Part shown: in pieces, positions 10,741 to 23,016 of the stretch
Layout of the letters: each line of letters opens with the position of its first letter
How positions within the stretch are numbered: position 1 is the stretch's first letter
From: Carettochelys insculpta
Taxonomy: Eukaryota; Chordata; Testudines; Carettochelyidae
Assembly (NCBI RefSeq): GCF_033958435.1
Contig: NC_134138.1
Span: 178,482,798 to 178,546,797, forward strand
Direction of reading: 5' to 3'
Length of the DNA stretch: 64,000 nucleotides
The notes under the pieces: model-generated
Told to the model about the DNA's origin: nothing
Databases searched by the model: none
The model's input: the letters and a program-made list of their open reading frames with translations, nothing else
Position numbers and translations under genes: made by a program

Positions 10741-11950
10741 ATGGAGGCACAGCAGCAGATCCTTCAGGAGGACACACTCATCCTGGAGACCCTGCTATCA
10801 GTGCTCTCCAACATTGCCGCAGCTGCACCTGATCTACTCAAGTGGCTAGGCCTCCTCACCAGGTGCCCTGATGCCTCTGGATCCACCCTAGCAGCACTGA
10901 CTGGTGGGAGCATCTGGTGCTGGAGTAGTGGGATGATGAAAGGTGGCTGCAGAACTTCCGCATGTCGAGGCAGACCTTCCAGATCTGCCGCTTGCTCGCC
11001 CCTGCACTCTGGCACCAGGACACCTGCATGCGGCCTGCTCTCACCCTGGAGAAATGGGTCGCAATCATCATCTGGAAACTGGCCACCCCGGTCTACTGCT
11101 CTGTGGGACAACAGTTCAGGGTGGGCAAGGCCACCACCAGAGCTGTACTTAATGGAGTTACTGCAGGTCAGGGTCATGCATCCCCCACAGGTAGGTGGAG
11201 GGGTTGGGGTTAGGGGAACCCACAGCTGAAGGATGAAGGCAGGACGGGCCTGGGGGGGGGGAACAGCCCACCACACCCACACTAGACACATGTTCCCCTC
11301 CCACCCATGTAGGTCATCAGAGCCATCAACACGATGCTGCTGCACAGGGTCATGTGCCAGGGGGATCCAGATACCACCATCACAACATTTCAGGACGTGG
11401 GCCTCCCAAATTGCTTTGGATGGCATGCACATCCCCATCCGCACGCTGCCACACAGGATTGGTCAGTACGTCAATAGGAAGGGCTACCATTTGGTGGTGC
11501 AACAGGCCCTGGTGGAAGCTAGGGCCTGGTTCATGGACGTCTATGTGGGCTGGGCCGGCTGCACCTACAATGCCCGGGTCTTCTGAAACTCCACGCTCTG
11601 CTGGCATATGGGGGCTGGCACATCTGTCTCCCAGCAGGACATTCCAGGGATGAGGGGGGCATCACCATGCCACTCTGCATGGTGGCAGGCATAGTGTACC
11701 CCCTCCAGCCATAGCACATGCAGCCTTACATGGGACTCCTTGACCCCACCTGGGAGACATTCAACCAGCACCTCAACCACACCCGCAACATCATGGAGTG
11801 GGCTTTCGGGTGCCTTAAGGTGTGGTGGAGGTGCCTCCATACATGGTTGGAGGTCGGGGTCTTCAACGTGCCCCATATGGTGGGTGCCTGTTGTGTCTTC
11901 CACAATGTTGTAGAGGGAAAGGGGGATGCCTATGTCCACAGGAGGGGGTG
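10741..11950 (+). pseudogene. PIF/Harbinger DDE transposase pseudogene
   Basis: Resembles HARBI1-type transposases, nucleases that cut and paste the element at 3-bp targets. The start MEAQQQILQED (10741) leads to an N-terminal helical region with WDDERWLQNFRMSR (10929-10970), then ALTLEKWVAIIIWKLATPVYCS and QQFRVGKATTR. The catalytic domain reads ALDGMHIPIR (first Asp, near 11415), INRKGYHLVVQQALV and DVYVGWAGCTYNARVF. It ends with MEWAFGCLK, holding the catalytic Glu (near 11795), and VGACCVFHNVVEGKGDA. Lesions: a frame change before 10926, TAG at 10926-10928, a 1-bp change near 11152, a shift near 11410, TGA at 11584-11586 where the family has Arg (likely CGA to TGA decay), and a disrupted segment around 11690 where the second Asp should lie. 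A 146-bp intron (11167-11312) is inferred. Confidence 0.87.
11167..11312 (+). other. Putative intron in the Harbinger transposase
   Basis: The donor CAG|GTCAGG and the pyrimidine-rich acceptor 'tgttcccctcccacccatgtag' bracket a segment that interrupts family homology. Joining them puts MELLQ directly before VIRAINTMLL, the expected continuation. This is inferred from homology, not from transcripts. Confidence 0.6.
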
Positions 11951-12406
11951 ATGTGGCCAGTGCTAGCTACAAGCAGTCAGGCAATGCCCCCATCTTCCAG
12001 GCTCACTAGGATGGCCACCACATTTGGGATGCCCTCAAGCGGGCCTTTGCAGATGGCCACCTGTGATCTGCACTCACCCTCACCCCCCATGCACATCCAC
12101 CACCCGCCATCCCTGCCACCACTGCCCCACTGTCACCCCCAGCTGCATATCTGCCACCCACCACCTCTTTCCAAGGAGCATGGCATGAGGATATGTATAG
12201 GACATAAACATTTATCAAGAACAGGACACTATGTACAGGTCGGGAGGACATGGTGTGTGGGGGGCACCTAACCTGGAGGGTGGGAGGGGGCTTATTCTGG
12301 GGCCAGGGTGGTGGGCTGCGAGCCCTGTTGGCTCCTGGATCCTCTGCCTCCCCAGGATGGAGGGGAGGTTGCAGGGAGCACCAGCAGGTAAGGTCATGGG
12401 GGATGC

Positions 12407-13809
12407 TCAATGGGGGCAGTGGGCACAGGCTCGGCAGGGGTCGACAAGAGCAGAGGGAAGAAGTGAGCCACTGGGGGGGGCCAGGAGGCAGGTGACATTG
12501 GCTGCATACTCCTTGACCATCTGGCCAATGCCCTCCAGGGTGCACAGCAGCCTCTCCCATGCTGCCCTTTGCCACTCCAGCTCAGCCTCTACAAGCCGCA
12601 GGTGCCTCTCAGCTACCTCGGCCTGGTGGCGGCTGGCTTGGTCGTCCTCAGCGTGGTGGTGGGCCCTTGGGCTGTGGCCCTGACAGCGTGCAAGGTGGTG
12701 CCTGGCTGCCTCCAATATCTGCTGGGGGGCTCTCAGTTACGAGCAATGGCACTGGGCTCTCAAAGCCCATGGATGGTGCAGCTGTATGGAGAGGGGGACA
12801 GCATGTCAGTAATGTGCCATGGACAGGGGAAGGTCTGGCCATGGGCCTCACCCCTTCCTGAGGACTCTCCCATGGGGCACCTGCCCCCGCCCCCCGACTG
12901 GGCATCCCATCTGATGGCAATGCAGCTGGGGGCCTCTTACACAGGTTGGCCTTCCCGGCCCACAGTGTGTGATCCCCAGGTGCTGTCTAGCACCAACTGG
13001 CTGCCACCCTTTGAACGGCTTGAAGTGCTGTCCACTGGGGGTGGGTGCTGGGCATCATTGGTGTGCCACTATGGGGTTCTGTGTACCACAGCAGGCTGGC
13101 ATGTGTGCAGCCTGAGACCCCTGGTCCTTTATGTGGCCTGCTGGCCAGTGCATCGCCCCCACCTTATGGAGTGGGTGCACGTCCTGCCACGTACGTACCA
13201 GAGGGTCCCTCAGCAACATCCGGGGATGCCTAGCTCCTAGTCACCCAGCTGGATGAGTAGGAGGAGATATAGATGGTGAGTTCCCCCTCCTCACTCAACC
13301 ACTCCATGGTGCTCTCACCCTCCTGGGTCCCTGGTCCGGGATGGTCATCCTCTTCCAGCTGTGGCTTGTCAGCCCATGTGGCCAGTAGCACCAGGAGTGG
13401 GGAGCTGTCTGGGGGCCCCGGGATGCCCCAGAGTTCCCAGAAGTAGGGGCAGGTGGCTGTGTCTGGCCTGGTCCCTGGCCCGGGCATAGCCCTGCTGCAG
13501 CTCCTTCATCTTGGAGGGTACTTGTTCTGCTGTATGCTCCAGGTGGCCCCTTGTGAGGAGGCCCTGGGCTTGGTGAGCGAATGCTGTGGCATTGCGATGC
13601 GTCACCCCCATCTCGTGAAATACCTTGTCCTCTTTCCAGAGACCCAGGAGGTCCCCCAGCTCCCACTCCATCCAGGAGGGGGCCCTTTTTTTTCTCTCCC
13701 CCAGAATCCTGGGAGCCCTATGAGTGCTTGATGGGGGGACCATGGGGCTCACATGGGGGCTGGCTACAGGCCATGGCTGTGGTGCTGGGAGCGTGGGGTT
13801 GGAGCACAT
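12407..13809 (-). pseudogene. Harbinger Myb/SANT-like DNA-binding protein pseudogene
   Basis: This is the second PIF/Harbinger gene; its product normally binds the element ends and helps bring the transposase into the nucleus. The N-terminal domain is a Myb/SANT-like trihelix (about 13710-13460): RAPSWMEWELGDLLGLWKED, then VTHRNATAFAHQAQGLL, TAEQVPSKMKELQQGYARAR and, after a frameshift near 13470, ATCPYFWELWGIPG. Three tryptophans of the type spaced in such domains are visible. A C-terminal coiled-coil-like segment lies at 12715-12450 (HQAEVAERHLRLVEAELEWQ, ERLLCTLEGIGQMVKEYA). The piece between them is scrambled and may contain an intron. It converges on the transposase gene. Plus-strand frames across this region, including the 223-codon one at 12569, are antisense shadows. 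Confidence 0.82.
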
Positions 13810-14195
13810 GGAGCGCTGAATGCTCCTAGCACGCTCCTAGCTTCCTGCCACAGGGTTCCTGCACACGTGCTGCTTTAAGGCGGCCGGAAGCAGGGATCGT
13901 AAAGCCCCACCACTGCTGGCTGGAGTGCCCCATGCTCTAGTCAACTGGTGCCATAGAGGACCCCTCTTTCAACAAAGCAGGAAGTGGAGAGTCTAGGCAT
14001 GTATATTCTTTTGATTTAGTTTTTTGAAAGGCGATGATCTTCTTGATATGGGTTTGGAGTTCAGATTTTGATGTCTGTGCCCCGTGCCTTCTACTTCCTT
14101 TTGAAAGACAGTGTTGCATGTGCAGAAGCTCCTCCTGTTCTTTTGAAAGAGGGTCACTTACTTTGACATTTTGTGCACGTGTAGACCCAGCTTTT

Positions 14196-15987
14196 TACTG
14201 ATTTCCATCTCATAGTGTGATACTACTTCAGACATCAGGGAACAACTTCCCTTTTTATTGTTTTCAATTATTAGTTTTCTCTCATGTATTATAATTTAGT
14301 TGGAATGTTACATTGTAAGTGAACATAAATCTTCCAAACTATCTCCACTGTGTTGAACATAAATTCAGCTATGACTTAACTCAGAATGACACATGCTATC
14401 TAATCACATAGTAGTTAATATTTCCATTTCCTCACTACATAAAATACTATCAAATACCTGTTGTACAAATGTTAAATATCTTCCTATCAGAAAATAAGAA
14501 GCAGCAATGCATATCCAGCTTTTAGGCAAAATGCTACAGAAGTTCAATGTGTGTTTGAAGGGAGATGTATTTTTTTAACACCCAGTTTCACAATCATATA
14601 ACTCATTTGGATATTTTAGAACAAAACATTTTAAACACAGTAGAAAAGAAAAGAAGACGGAAAGAAAGCAGCAGGGACAGACACTTGCTTTCAGCAGGAA
14701 CCCAGCTGAGTTTCACTGAAGGAAATGAATCAATGGCCCTTCATATGAAGGAAATCAATTAGGAAGTCATTACCTGAAAATTAGCACTCAAAAACAAAAT
14801 TTCACTTTAAAGCCAACTGGATTATGTGTCAGTATTAAGCTGAATTGCACTTGACCTGATGTATGCAAAATGCTGAACATCCTCCAGCTGTACAAAGCTT
14901 GAAGTGTGAAAAATTACAGAGAATGTTTGCAGATATTATTGAGTTTATTTTTGCACACTATTTACATTGCAAAACGACTGTCCTGTTTTAAAATAGCTTT
15001 ACATTACATTTCTCAAATATTGCTATTACTGACATTTCAGTAGCACTAGAAGCCTCAGTTATGCTACCCATTGCACAAAAACCCAAGAAGAGTCAGAGTC
15101 TGTTCTGAAGATGATATAGCCTATGGCTATTTCTACATTGCCATATAACCCTTCGCAGATGATCCCTGTATGGGGCTCTGGCTACAGGACTATGAAAAGT
15201 GTAGTACAGATATCTGGCCTTGGGCTAGAATCTTTGTTCTGAGACACTCCAGAATTTTGGAGCATGCGCTTCTGCTGAACCCAGGCTTCTACCCTAAAAT
15301 TGTATATCCCTACAACATGGGCCCAGTCTTGCAAGGCGTAGAACACTCTTGTCCCCAACCTTATAATACACTGAAGAACATTGATCCACGTTGAGTACAT
15401 GTTTAAGAACTTTACTGCACTGGGGCCAGAAAGCTCAGCATGCAGCTGGATCAATCTCTACAGAAGCAGATTCTGTCTTTCTCTAGTGGCATATGGAACT
15501 ATTCTTACTGTATATCTACCAGTACACTCAGTATTCTTGGCCAATAACCATACTAACATATGGACTAGAAAGATCCCATAGCATTCTGGGTTGAATTTGG
15601 ACTAACATCTAGGTCTTGGGGTTCAAAGACAATTAAATGCTAGGGATTAGGTGTCACAGCACCAAAAAAAGCCTTGATTTTTCTGCTGTGGTAGGATAAA
15701 TCTGAGATCTATCTAGAAATTAGTCCCATTTGCTTTGGATCCATAGATTCAGGTTCATATTGCATGACTCAGTTCCAAACTCTCCAGCAAAATTCAAGTT
15801 AAAGGGCTCCATGACATTCTGATTCAGGTCTAAGGAGAGGTATTGTGGATACAGAAAAATCAAAAGATTATATGTCAGGCAGAAATAAATACATTCAGAT
15901 AAAAAATAAACCTGTTTGGTGAATTGCTTCTAGAATGTCACTAGACTACAGGTTTCAGGGAAACTATAAACACCATACATTGTACTG
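14196..15987. other. Mostly no recognisable feature; possible degraded repeat at 15120-15460
   Basis: Unique-looking AT-rich DNA. The stretch starting 'ctatggctatttctacattg' near 15121 resembles a worn Harbinger-like left end, but no matching right end or target duplication was found. Confidence 0.4.
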
Positions 15988-16334
15988 TCATTTACAAATT
16001 TACATATCTGACACCTCATTTGCATATTCTTATTGCAAAATAGCTTCTTTTGAATGAAGAAAACCAGCGTAGACACTGCTCTTTCGAAAATAAACTCCAT
16101 TTTCGAAAGAATCCTTCTTCCCTTTTTTTTTATGGGAAGAAGGCCTCTTTCGAAGATGGGGTTTACTTTCGAAAGTGCAGTGTCTATGCTGGTTTTCTTC
16201 TTTCAAAAGAAGCTATTTTGCAATAAGAATATGCAAATGAGGCATCAAATATGTAAATTTTACCTCATTTGCATTTTCTATTTACCTCATTTGCATGCCT
16301 CTTTCAAAAGAGAAATGCAAGTGTAGACACAGCC
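15988..16334. mobile_element. Foldback Harbinger-like MITE, left end eroded
   Basis: A long inverted repeat has arms of about 135 bp (15988-16122 and 16130-16262) that meet at 'cccttttttttatggg'. Both arms carry 'attcttattgcaaaatagct', 'gaagaaaaccagc' and TTTCGAAA motifs. The right side continues to GCAAGTGTAGACACAGCC (ends 16334), the standard terminal motif of the Harbinger-like set. The matching left terminus is missing or too eroded to see, so no target duplication can be shown. Confidence 0.75.
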
Positions 16335-16851
16335 TCTGTGATTAGAAATAACAAACTTACACAGACTCAGAGGTGTCACAACCAGGCACTGAGGAAGATT
16401 TGAAATGGCACCTGAGGGTTAGCTTGGTGCGGAGGAAGGAGAAGATGCCAAGAACGGACATGAAGCCATCAGGAAGGAAGAGTTAAGGGTAACAGAAGAT
16501 AAGGAAGTGGAAGTAGACACCAGTATGGTGTTGGTGGTGAATGAAGAGAGGGAACCCAAAAGCTGCATTTGGAGGGCAGCTGCTAGAGGGTGGTTACAAT
16601 GAGGAAGATGGATCTTTTGAGCTGGGAGAAGAATGATCATGGGAGAGCCATTGCCTCTCTGAGCGGCATCTGTGAGTAATACTTTCTATCATATCGATTT
16701 AACCAGTAAGCTTGGTCCCATTCTTGTGGATGGAGAGTTAGGCTAAATTATTCATGTGCTCCTCTCCTCTCAGATGAATTACAACAATGCAGTATACCTG
16801 GACAAGAAGCCTTTGGAGCTCAGGAAACTCCAACTAGTTCAGAAAGATTAA

Positions 16852-17086
16852 GGCTATGTCTACACTTGCAGGAAATTTTGGGGAGTAAAGAGACTTTGAA
16901 GTAGTCTGGGCACTTCAAAGTGCCCATGACTCCACAGCTTGCCAGTGCTTTGACACCTTGAACTTGCTGTGGGGGAGAATTAGCTTAATGAAGTGCTGCA
17001 TATTCATTGCAGCATTTCATTAGTAATCTCCCATCAGCCTGATTACCAAGCCCGCTTCGAAGTTTGGGGCAAGTGTAGACATAGCC
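16852..17086. mobile_element. 235-bp Harbinger-like MITE
   Basis: GGCTATGTCTACACTTGC at the left is the exact inverse of GCAAGTGTAGACATAGCC at the right, a perfect 18-bp TIR. Flanks are TAA and ATA, so a 3-bp duplication is not preserved exactly. The interior includes 'gaagtgctgcatattcattg' and matches none of the others here. Confidence 0.85.
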
Positions 17087-17167
17087 ATAGTTCATTCCCT
17101 CAGGAACACAGGGATCATGTCAAATCTATTTTTCGCTCTCTGCACTAGCTTCCTCTACACTAGCATT

Positions 17168-17878
17168 GGCTACATCTACACGTGCACGCTACATCGAAAT
17201 AGCTTATTTCGATGTAGCGACATCAAAATAGTCTATTTCGATGAATAACGTCTACACGTCCTCCAGGGCTGGCAACATCGACGTTGAACTTCGATGTTGG
17301 GCAGCACCACATCGAAATAGGCGCTGCGACGGAACGTCTACACGCCAAAGTAGCACACATCGAAATAAGGGTGCTAGGAACAGCTGCAGACAGCGTCACT
17401 GGGCGGACTCAACAGCAAGCCGCTCCCTTAAAGGGCCCCTCCCAGACACAGTTGCACTAAACAACACAAGATCCACAGAGCCGACAACTGGTTGCAGACC
17501 CTGTGCATGCAGCATAGATCCCCAGCTGCAGCAGCAGCAGCCAGAAGCCCTGGGCTAAGGGCTGCTGCACACGGTGACCATAGAGCCCCGCAGGGGCTGG
17601 AGAGAGAGTGTCTCTCAATCCCTCAGCTGATGGCCGCCATGGCGGACCCCACTATTTCGATGTTGTGGGACGTGCATCGTCTACACGTGCCCTACCTTGA
17701 AGTTCAACTTCGAACTAGGGCGCTATTCCCATCCCCTCATGGGGTTAGCGACTTCGACGTCTCGCCACCTAACGTCGATTTCAACTTTGAAATAGCGCCC
17801 AACACATGTAGCTGTGACGGGCGCTATTTCGAAGTTGGCGCCGCTACTTCGAAGTAGCGTGCACGTGTAGACGCGGCC
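17168..17878 (+). mobile_element. 711-bp Harbinger-type MITE, family A, copy 2
   Basis: Same length and structure as the copies at 672 and 50952. The exact 3-bp duplication ATT is at 17165-17167 and 17879-17881. The left end is GGCTACATCTACACGTGCAC and the right end is GTGCACGTGTAGACGCGGCC. It differs from copy 1 mostly by scattered transitions, several at CpG sites (for example TCGAAATAG to TCAAAATAG near 17224). Confidence 0.9.
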
Positions 17879-17881
17879 ATT

Positions 17882-19497
17882 GTAGATCAAGGTTAAGGTT
17901 TCTTTCAGTCCGTTACTTCAAAACACTCTGTGCCCTGCTCTGACTAATTAAAATATTGCCTAAAGCTTCAGGAGGAGGATGGGTTGATGGCTTTGCTCCT
18001 GTGGCACAAGAGAATTCTCAAGAATATGAGTAAAGCTCATTAGTGCACAAGACAGAACATTTGGTGGGCCAAAACTGTGGAAAGAACTTCCCCCAGAAAC
18101 TAAGTTCCACAAAAAACATCTTATCTTCTCCTCCAGTTGCAAGACCCATTTCTTTTTCTTGCCTTCTCACATAAACACATAATAGGTATATTTTTATTAA
18201 AAGACACTCTGCCAGAACCAACACTCTTCCTCTGGGCAGAAAATGTGAGAACCTGTATGCGATAACTGTGTCAACATGTTGCTTAATGCACCTGCAGGAC
18301 TGCTACTCAGATTCTACAGTGATGAGCGTGGTATAAGAACCAATACTGAAAAGAACTATGTTGGAGACTTTATGTACAAGGAGCCTTTCCCCTATATTTA
18401 CATCCCTGACACATACATTTTATATGCATTTTAGTGTGAAGGATATTGTTTAGAAAAGCTTTTCTAAAAAACAATGCTTTCTTAAATGTTATTTCTATTC
18501 TACATACCTCTTCTGGGGGTTATGACCTTTACTTTCTCCTAGTCAGTGCAAATTTAAACTAGCATACGGAACACAGATCTCCACTTTCCTAGGTGTCTTT
18601 CCAACTCCAGTCTACAATATGTATACTGCAAAGTATTTTAGTAATGAACAGAAAACCGTCAGCACTTTCAAAAAGAAAAATCTCTCTGCTTCACTGTTTT
18701 AAGCTTTTGCAAAGAGTATTTTAACACTTGAGCAAATTTCTACAGCTACTTCAGGCATTATGATATGAAGTAATTCTAACATGTTTCACTACATTAGGTT
18801 TAAGGAATAATACTCATTTCTCTTATCTCACATTGTCCACGTCTCTTTGCTATAATAAACTGAGAGATGAAAATTTTCATTTTCCATAATAGTAAATTAT
18901 ATTCCACAAACAGAGATTGGGAGGGTGTATACATATGCATAATACACAGACAGAGAGGATGTACATACATATGAGACCTTAAAATACACTTTAAAAATAA
19001 TAGCGTTTTAGGCATAACATTAACCTTACAATTCAATAGGAATTCCTAAGTGCTCACTAAAAAAATTGGATCAAATACTGGTTTAGGAAGCTAGACAACC
19101 ATTTTTGGAAAATCTTGGCCCATATTCTCCAGTAATCAAAATTCTTTTGAACCATGCGTAATCTGCATGCTCTCATATTTTCTTAGTATATTTTTGCCAG
19201 AAATTCACTTTAAAACAAGATGTTTCTCTACATTTCTATCAATCATAGCAACTTAAGGGCACAAATTCTGAACCTCTGCAGCATAGCCCAGGCAATATTT
19301 TATATCCAAAGAAAAGTAAGTATGTGTATCAACGTATTCTATGTATTCTTGCCAGTGGTCTTGAAGTCTGGCATCCAATCCAAATCGTTAGATTACAGTT
19401 TTAGGGCTAATAAGGTGAAAGGATCCTGTTTATATCACTGGTTGGTTATCACTACAGCTTCAGAAATTTGCCTTCTCCCTATACTTTTTTTTTAGCC
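17882..19497. other. No recognisable feature
   Basis: AT-rich unique-looking sequence. Short frames have no protein-like signal. Confidence 0.45.
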
Positions 19498-19692
19498 CAG
19501 GAATAAGAGACTGATGACAAAGAGAGTTTTTGTCTGGCAGAACCACATCTACACTGCCTGTTTTCTTTTGGCAGCAGCTTCTGCCAGCAGGGTGATCTTG
19601 CGTGAATATGCAAATTAGCATCTATCTGCATTTTTGAGACCACTCATTTGCATCAAGCCGCTGGCACTATGTCTCAGTGTATTCCTAGCCTT
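19498..19692. mobile_element. Truncated Harbinger-like fragment, 21094 family
   Basis: 'gactgatgacaaagagagtt', 'aaccacatctacactgcctg' and 'catttgcatcaagccgctgg' parallel the right half of the nested element at 21094-21478. The terminal motif is degraded to 'gtctcagtgtattcctagcc'. The left half is missing. Confidence 0.6.
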
Positions 19693-20728
19693 TGTATGTA
19701 AAATGGGTGAAAAGAAAGACACCAGATTGGCAGTCCTGAAGTTTACCACTCTGTTTCAGTGTCATATCAGATGAACCTCAGGCAAATACAAGGCAAGCAC
19801 TCTCAGACTCAAAGCTCAACTGTGATCTGAAGAGGTCACTTCAAGAGATGGAAAAATAGTTTTATTGGTCAGTTCAGACTTTTGCCTTTAAATTCAAACT
19901 GTCAAAACCATTAGTTTTTGTGATGCAGAATTCTGCCCACTCTGAAATTCACTACCAAATAGCCATCAGAGGGTAGTACTGCTCACTCACAACCACTTAG
20001 GACTGGAGTTGATGAAACATGCCGTACACCAAAGTCTCCAGAATAACCTGTTTGAAGTTATAATCATGTTGACAGGGATGGATTTGTGGTTGCCTTTTTC
20101 CATTACATCATAGTTCACGCCTTATGCATTAGGCAAAAAAAAAAAAAAAAAAGACACGAAGGTACTGTGTTACTGTAACACACATATGTTCTGACATGGT
20201 GTACTAGCCCATCTATAACACTGAGACCACTTACGGCGAGACTAATCAATCAGAACTATAGCCTTAGCTGAGAGTCACACTGTTTTCAGCTCATGTGGTA
20301 GAGGCTCACATTCTAAGCTCCAGAGGTCCCCAGTTTGATAGCATCTGTCAGTGTTATACTATTATACACATTCACAGTCATCACTTGATCCTAGACCATT
20401 CTGTATTTTTCCTTCTGGATTTTTTTTAACATCCTCTGCAACTGGGGAGAGATACAATAGTCATCCTGTCAAAATACTCAACATTCAAATAGATTTAGAG
20501 TCGTACAGTATGCTACTGTCCGACGACACTGGGCATTAAAATTTCAGATGTTCTATTTCCAGGCAACTTTTGCAATGAGAACAAAAAGTAATAAAACATG
20601 AATCTATGATCAGGTTATTGTATTGTACCAATAAGTGGAAATTGAGTCCATTCTCGTTGGATTGTAATCCTGTAGTCTTTAGAAACCAGTGAAGTTCTTT
20701 CCTGTAGCATGAATTCATAAGAAAACAT
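19693..20728. other. No recognisable gene; 18-base poly-A at 20135-20152
   Basis: Unique-looking sequence. The A-run may be a retroelement tail, but nothing upstream is recognisable as its body. Confidence 0.45.
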
Positions 20729-21093
20729 TTAGGCTATGCCTACACTATGAGATAAATTCAAAGTTACTAAAATAGATTTTTAACGCTGGGTTTCACAAAT
20801 TTGAATTTGACTATCCTCATTTCCCCACAAATCCCCACTAAGTCGATTTATTGCTGCCATACTCAGTTGCCAAACATTTACTGTTGCAGCAGTGCACTGT
20901 GGGAACCTATCCCACAGTTCCCTCAGGCCTATGGTATTCTGGATATCTTTGCTGGTGCAGTATGGGAAAAAATGCCCTGCAAGTGGTTGTGGGCATGTGA
21001 CTTCTTCTGACATTTCATTTCCCTCATTCCCCTCCTGTGGAAAGCAAACTGAACACTTTTCCAGAAGGAAAGAAGGAAAAGTAGGGAGTCACA

Positions 21094-21478
21094 GGCTGTG
21101 TCTACAAAGACCCCTAGTGCCTACAGTTTCATGCGAACAAGAAGTCGAGAAAATGCAAAATGGTGACAAATTTGCATATTTGCATGGCTAATGTACATAT
21201 CCATTTCCACAGCAGAAATCAAGTAGCGTAGACATGGTTCTGCTGACAAAAAAACCCTTTATTGGCATCCCCTTATGCCTGGAAAAAATCAGGGATAAGG
21301 GGCTGCTGACAAAGAGGTTTTTGCCAGTAAAACCATATCTACACTGCTTGATTTGCAAATTATCCTGATGAATATGTACATGGGGTGTGCAAATATGCAA
21401 ATAAGGCACCATTTTGCATTTTCCAGATTGCTTATTTGTATCAAACTGCTGGCCCTAGAGCTCAGTGTAGACACAGTC
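21094..21478. mobile_element. Nested 385-bp foldback Harbinger-like MITE
   Basis: GGCTGTGTCTACA at the left and GTGTAGACACAGTC at the right, with exact duplication ACA (21091-21093, 21479-21481). The arms of roughly 190 bp are inverse copies nearly to the centre ('ccccttatgcctgg' against 'atcagggataagggg'), making a foldback structure. It sits inside the 20732 element and is therefore younger than it. Confidence 0.85.
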
Positions 21479-23016
21479 ACAACATGTATGTGCTCTGGGG
21501 GCACCCAGATGGCTATGCCATGTCAACTTGTCCTTCAGCTACTTTTTCCCTCTTGAAACCAGTTTGGCATGACCTGCCTTTTAGAAGCCATTTGATAAGG
21601 AATTTGCCAAAAGAAACAAAGATTGTAAAGAAAGCATCAACAAAGCTCACCAAATTAACTGAAATCTCTTGCTTTTAAAACTGGATTATAAAAGATTTTA
21701 CAAAAAGCAGCAAATGGCCATTTTTTCAGAGTGAAATAAGTAGTAAAGCACAAGTGGAGAAAAATCAAATAGGGTAGCTTCAGAAGTTGTAGCGGGCCAG
21801 GCAGGGGGTCTGTTATACTGACCTGTGATCAGCCAGGAGTCCATGTCATTTCAACTGGCCCTCCAGCCACTCCACTCCCCAGCCCCCTTGAATCCGGAAA
21901 CATCATCCCTGAAAATATTACAGGAATAATGCAAAGCTTGAAGAAAGAGAAGGGTAGTAAAGGTTAGGAAAAAAGACATTTTTGATGCAGGATCGTGGCT
22001 TCCCACTACGCAACACAAATGTGCCCAACACAGGGGGGATGGAGCTCGCCAAATTTCCACATGCATGGGTGGATGTGTAGTGTGGGGTAGCTGTTTGAAA
22101 GGCCAGTTGAAATGGTCCCTTCAGTGTTGCTCAGGTGAGAAGGGGCAATCCTGACTGACTGTGTGGGGAGCCAGCCCCCCTCATTCGATCAGGAGGGTGT
22201 CGTGGGGTATGGGATTGTTGGTTGGAAGGCCAGTTGAAACGGTCCCTTAAGTATTACACAGACAGGGGGCCAAGCCCCTCAAAATCTTTGGCACTGGGGG
22301 TAGACTTCCCCTGGCAGCAGCAAGCCCCCGTAACTCTATGCCACATGGGGAAGTGGCATCAAGCCTGTGAAAATCTTTCCTCCCTTTGGAACCCTCACCA
22401 CACACAAGCCCGGCATGTTCTTTTATTGAGTCGGAGGGATAGTGATGTGATCTGGTTGGGCATGGGAAAGACCCTGACTGCATGGCAGCTGTGGGGGAGG
22501 TAGGGGCTGCTCCTGTACAAATGCAAGCCACAGAAAAGACGATTCTTGGCCTCTCATAACAGCACAACTCCCAGAGCCTAGCTGCCAGGTGGCACAGTGC
22601 GGCCGGCAGTGGGGCTGGCACAAGTGCTGCAAAAAATCTACAAGTACTCAGCTTACAGAGGGAGAGACAGAATCATGAAGTCCATGTTGGGGCTATTTTT
22701 AAAGGGTAGATGCACCTATTGTGCTGATAGCAAAGAAAAAAAGAAGTTTCTCAGCTTGTTTTACAAGCATGATCCCCTACGACTAGCTGCCCTGGGGCTG
22801 CCTGGTGCCAAATTCAACTTCACAGGCTTATTGTTACCTAATTCCTGTGTACCCGGAGAGCAGTGGAGATGGAAGCAGCTAGAGTGCGGCAACTGTGGGA
22901 TGCATAAGGGACACTTCGAAAGTCTAACAAAGTGTATTAAAAGACACAGTGCTTCCACACTAGACTTAATTTGAACTTTTAAGTTCAAATGATGCTACAT
23001 CGAGTTGCCTCTCATG

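Larger units (their letters stand above)
10385..14192. mobile_element. PIF/Harbinger DNA transposon, 3.8 kb, inactive
   Basis: The left end AGCTAGGTCTACAC pairs with the right end GTGTAGACCCAGCT, and a 3-bp duplication TTT flanks the element (10382-10384, 14193-14195). It is GC-rich relative to the surrounding DNA. It carries the two genes that define PIF/Harbinger elements, arranged convergently: a DDE transposase reading rightward (10741-11950) and a Myb/SANT-like protein reading leftward (13809-12407). Both are broken by stops and frameshifts, so the copy is dead. The TIR core GTCTACAC matches the ends of the many short elements elsewhere in this window, which links them as possible dependants. 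Confidence 0.9.

Noticed and set aside
10764..11444. 226-codon minus-strand frame
   Set aside because: Shadow of the transposase gene, whose plus-strand motifs are clear.
12569..13240. 223-codon plus-strand frame
   Set aside because: It lies antisense to the Harbinger Myb/SANT-like gene in GC-rich DNA; the minus strand carries the recognisable domain.
15121..15460. Another Harbinger-like element
   Set aside because: Only a weak left-end resemblance; no right end or duplication found.
20135..20152. Processed pseudogene tail
   Set aside because: The A-run has no recognisable gene body upstream.
22597..22974. 125-codon frame with several Cys/Lys residues, zinc-finger-like at first glance
   Set aside because: No regular Cys/His spacing, it lies inside a non-autonomous element, and no family is recognised.
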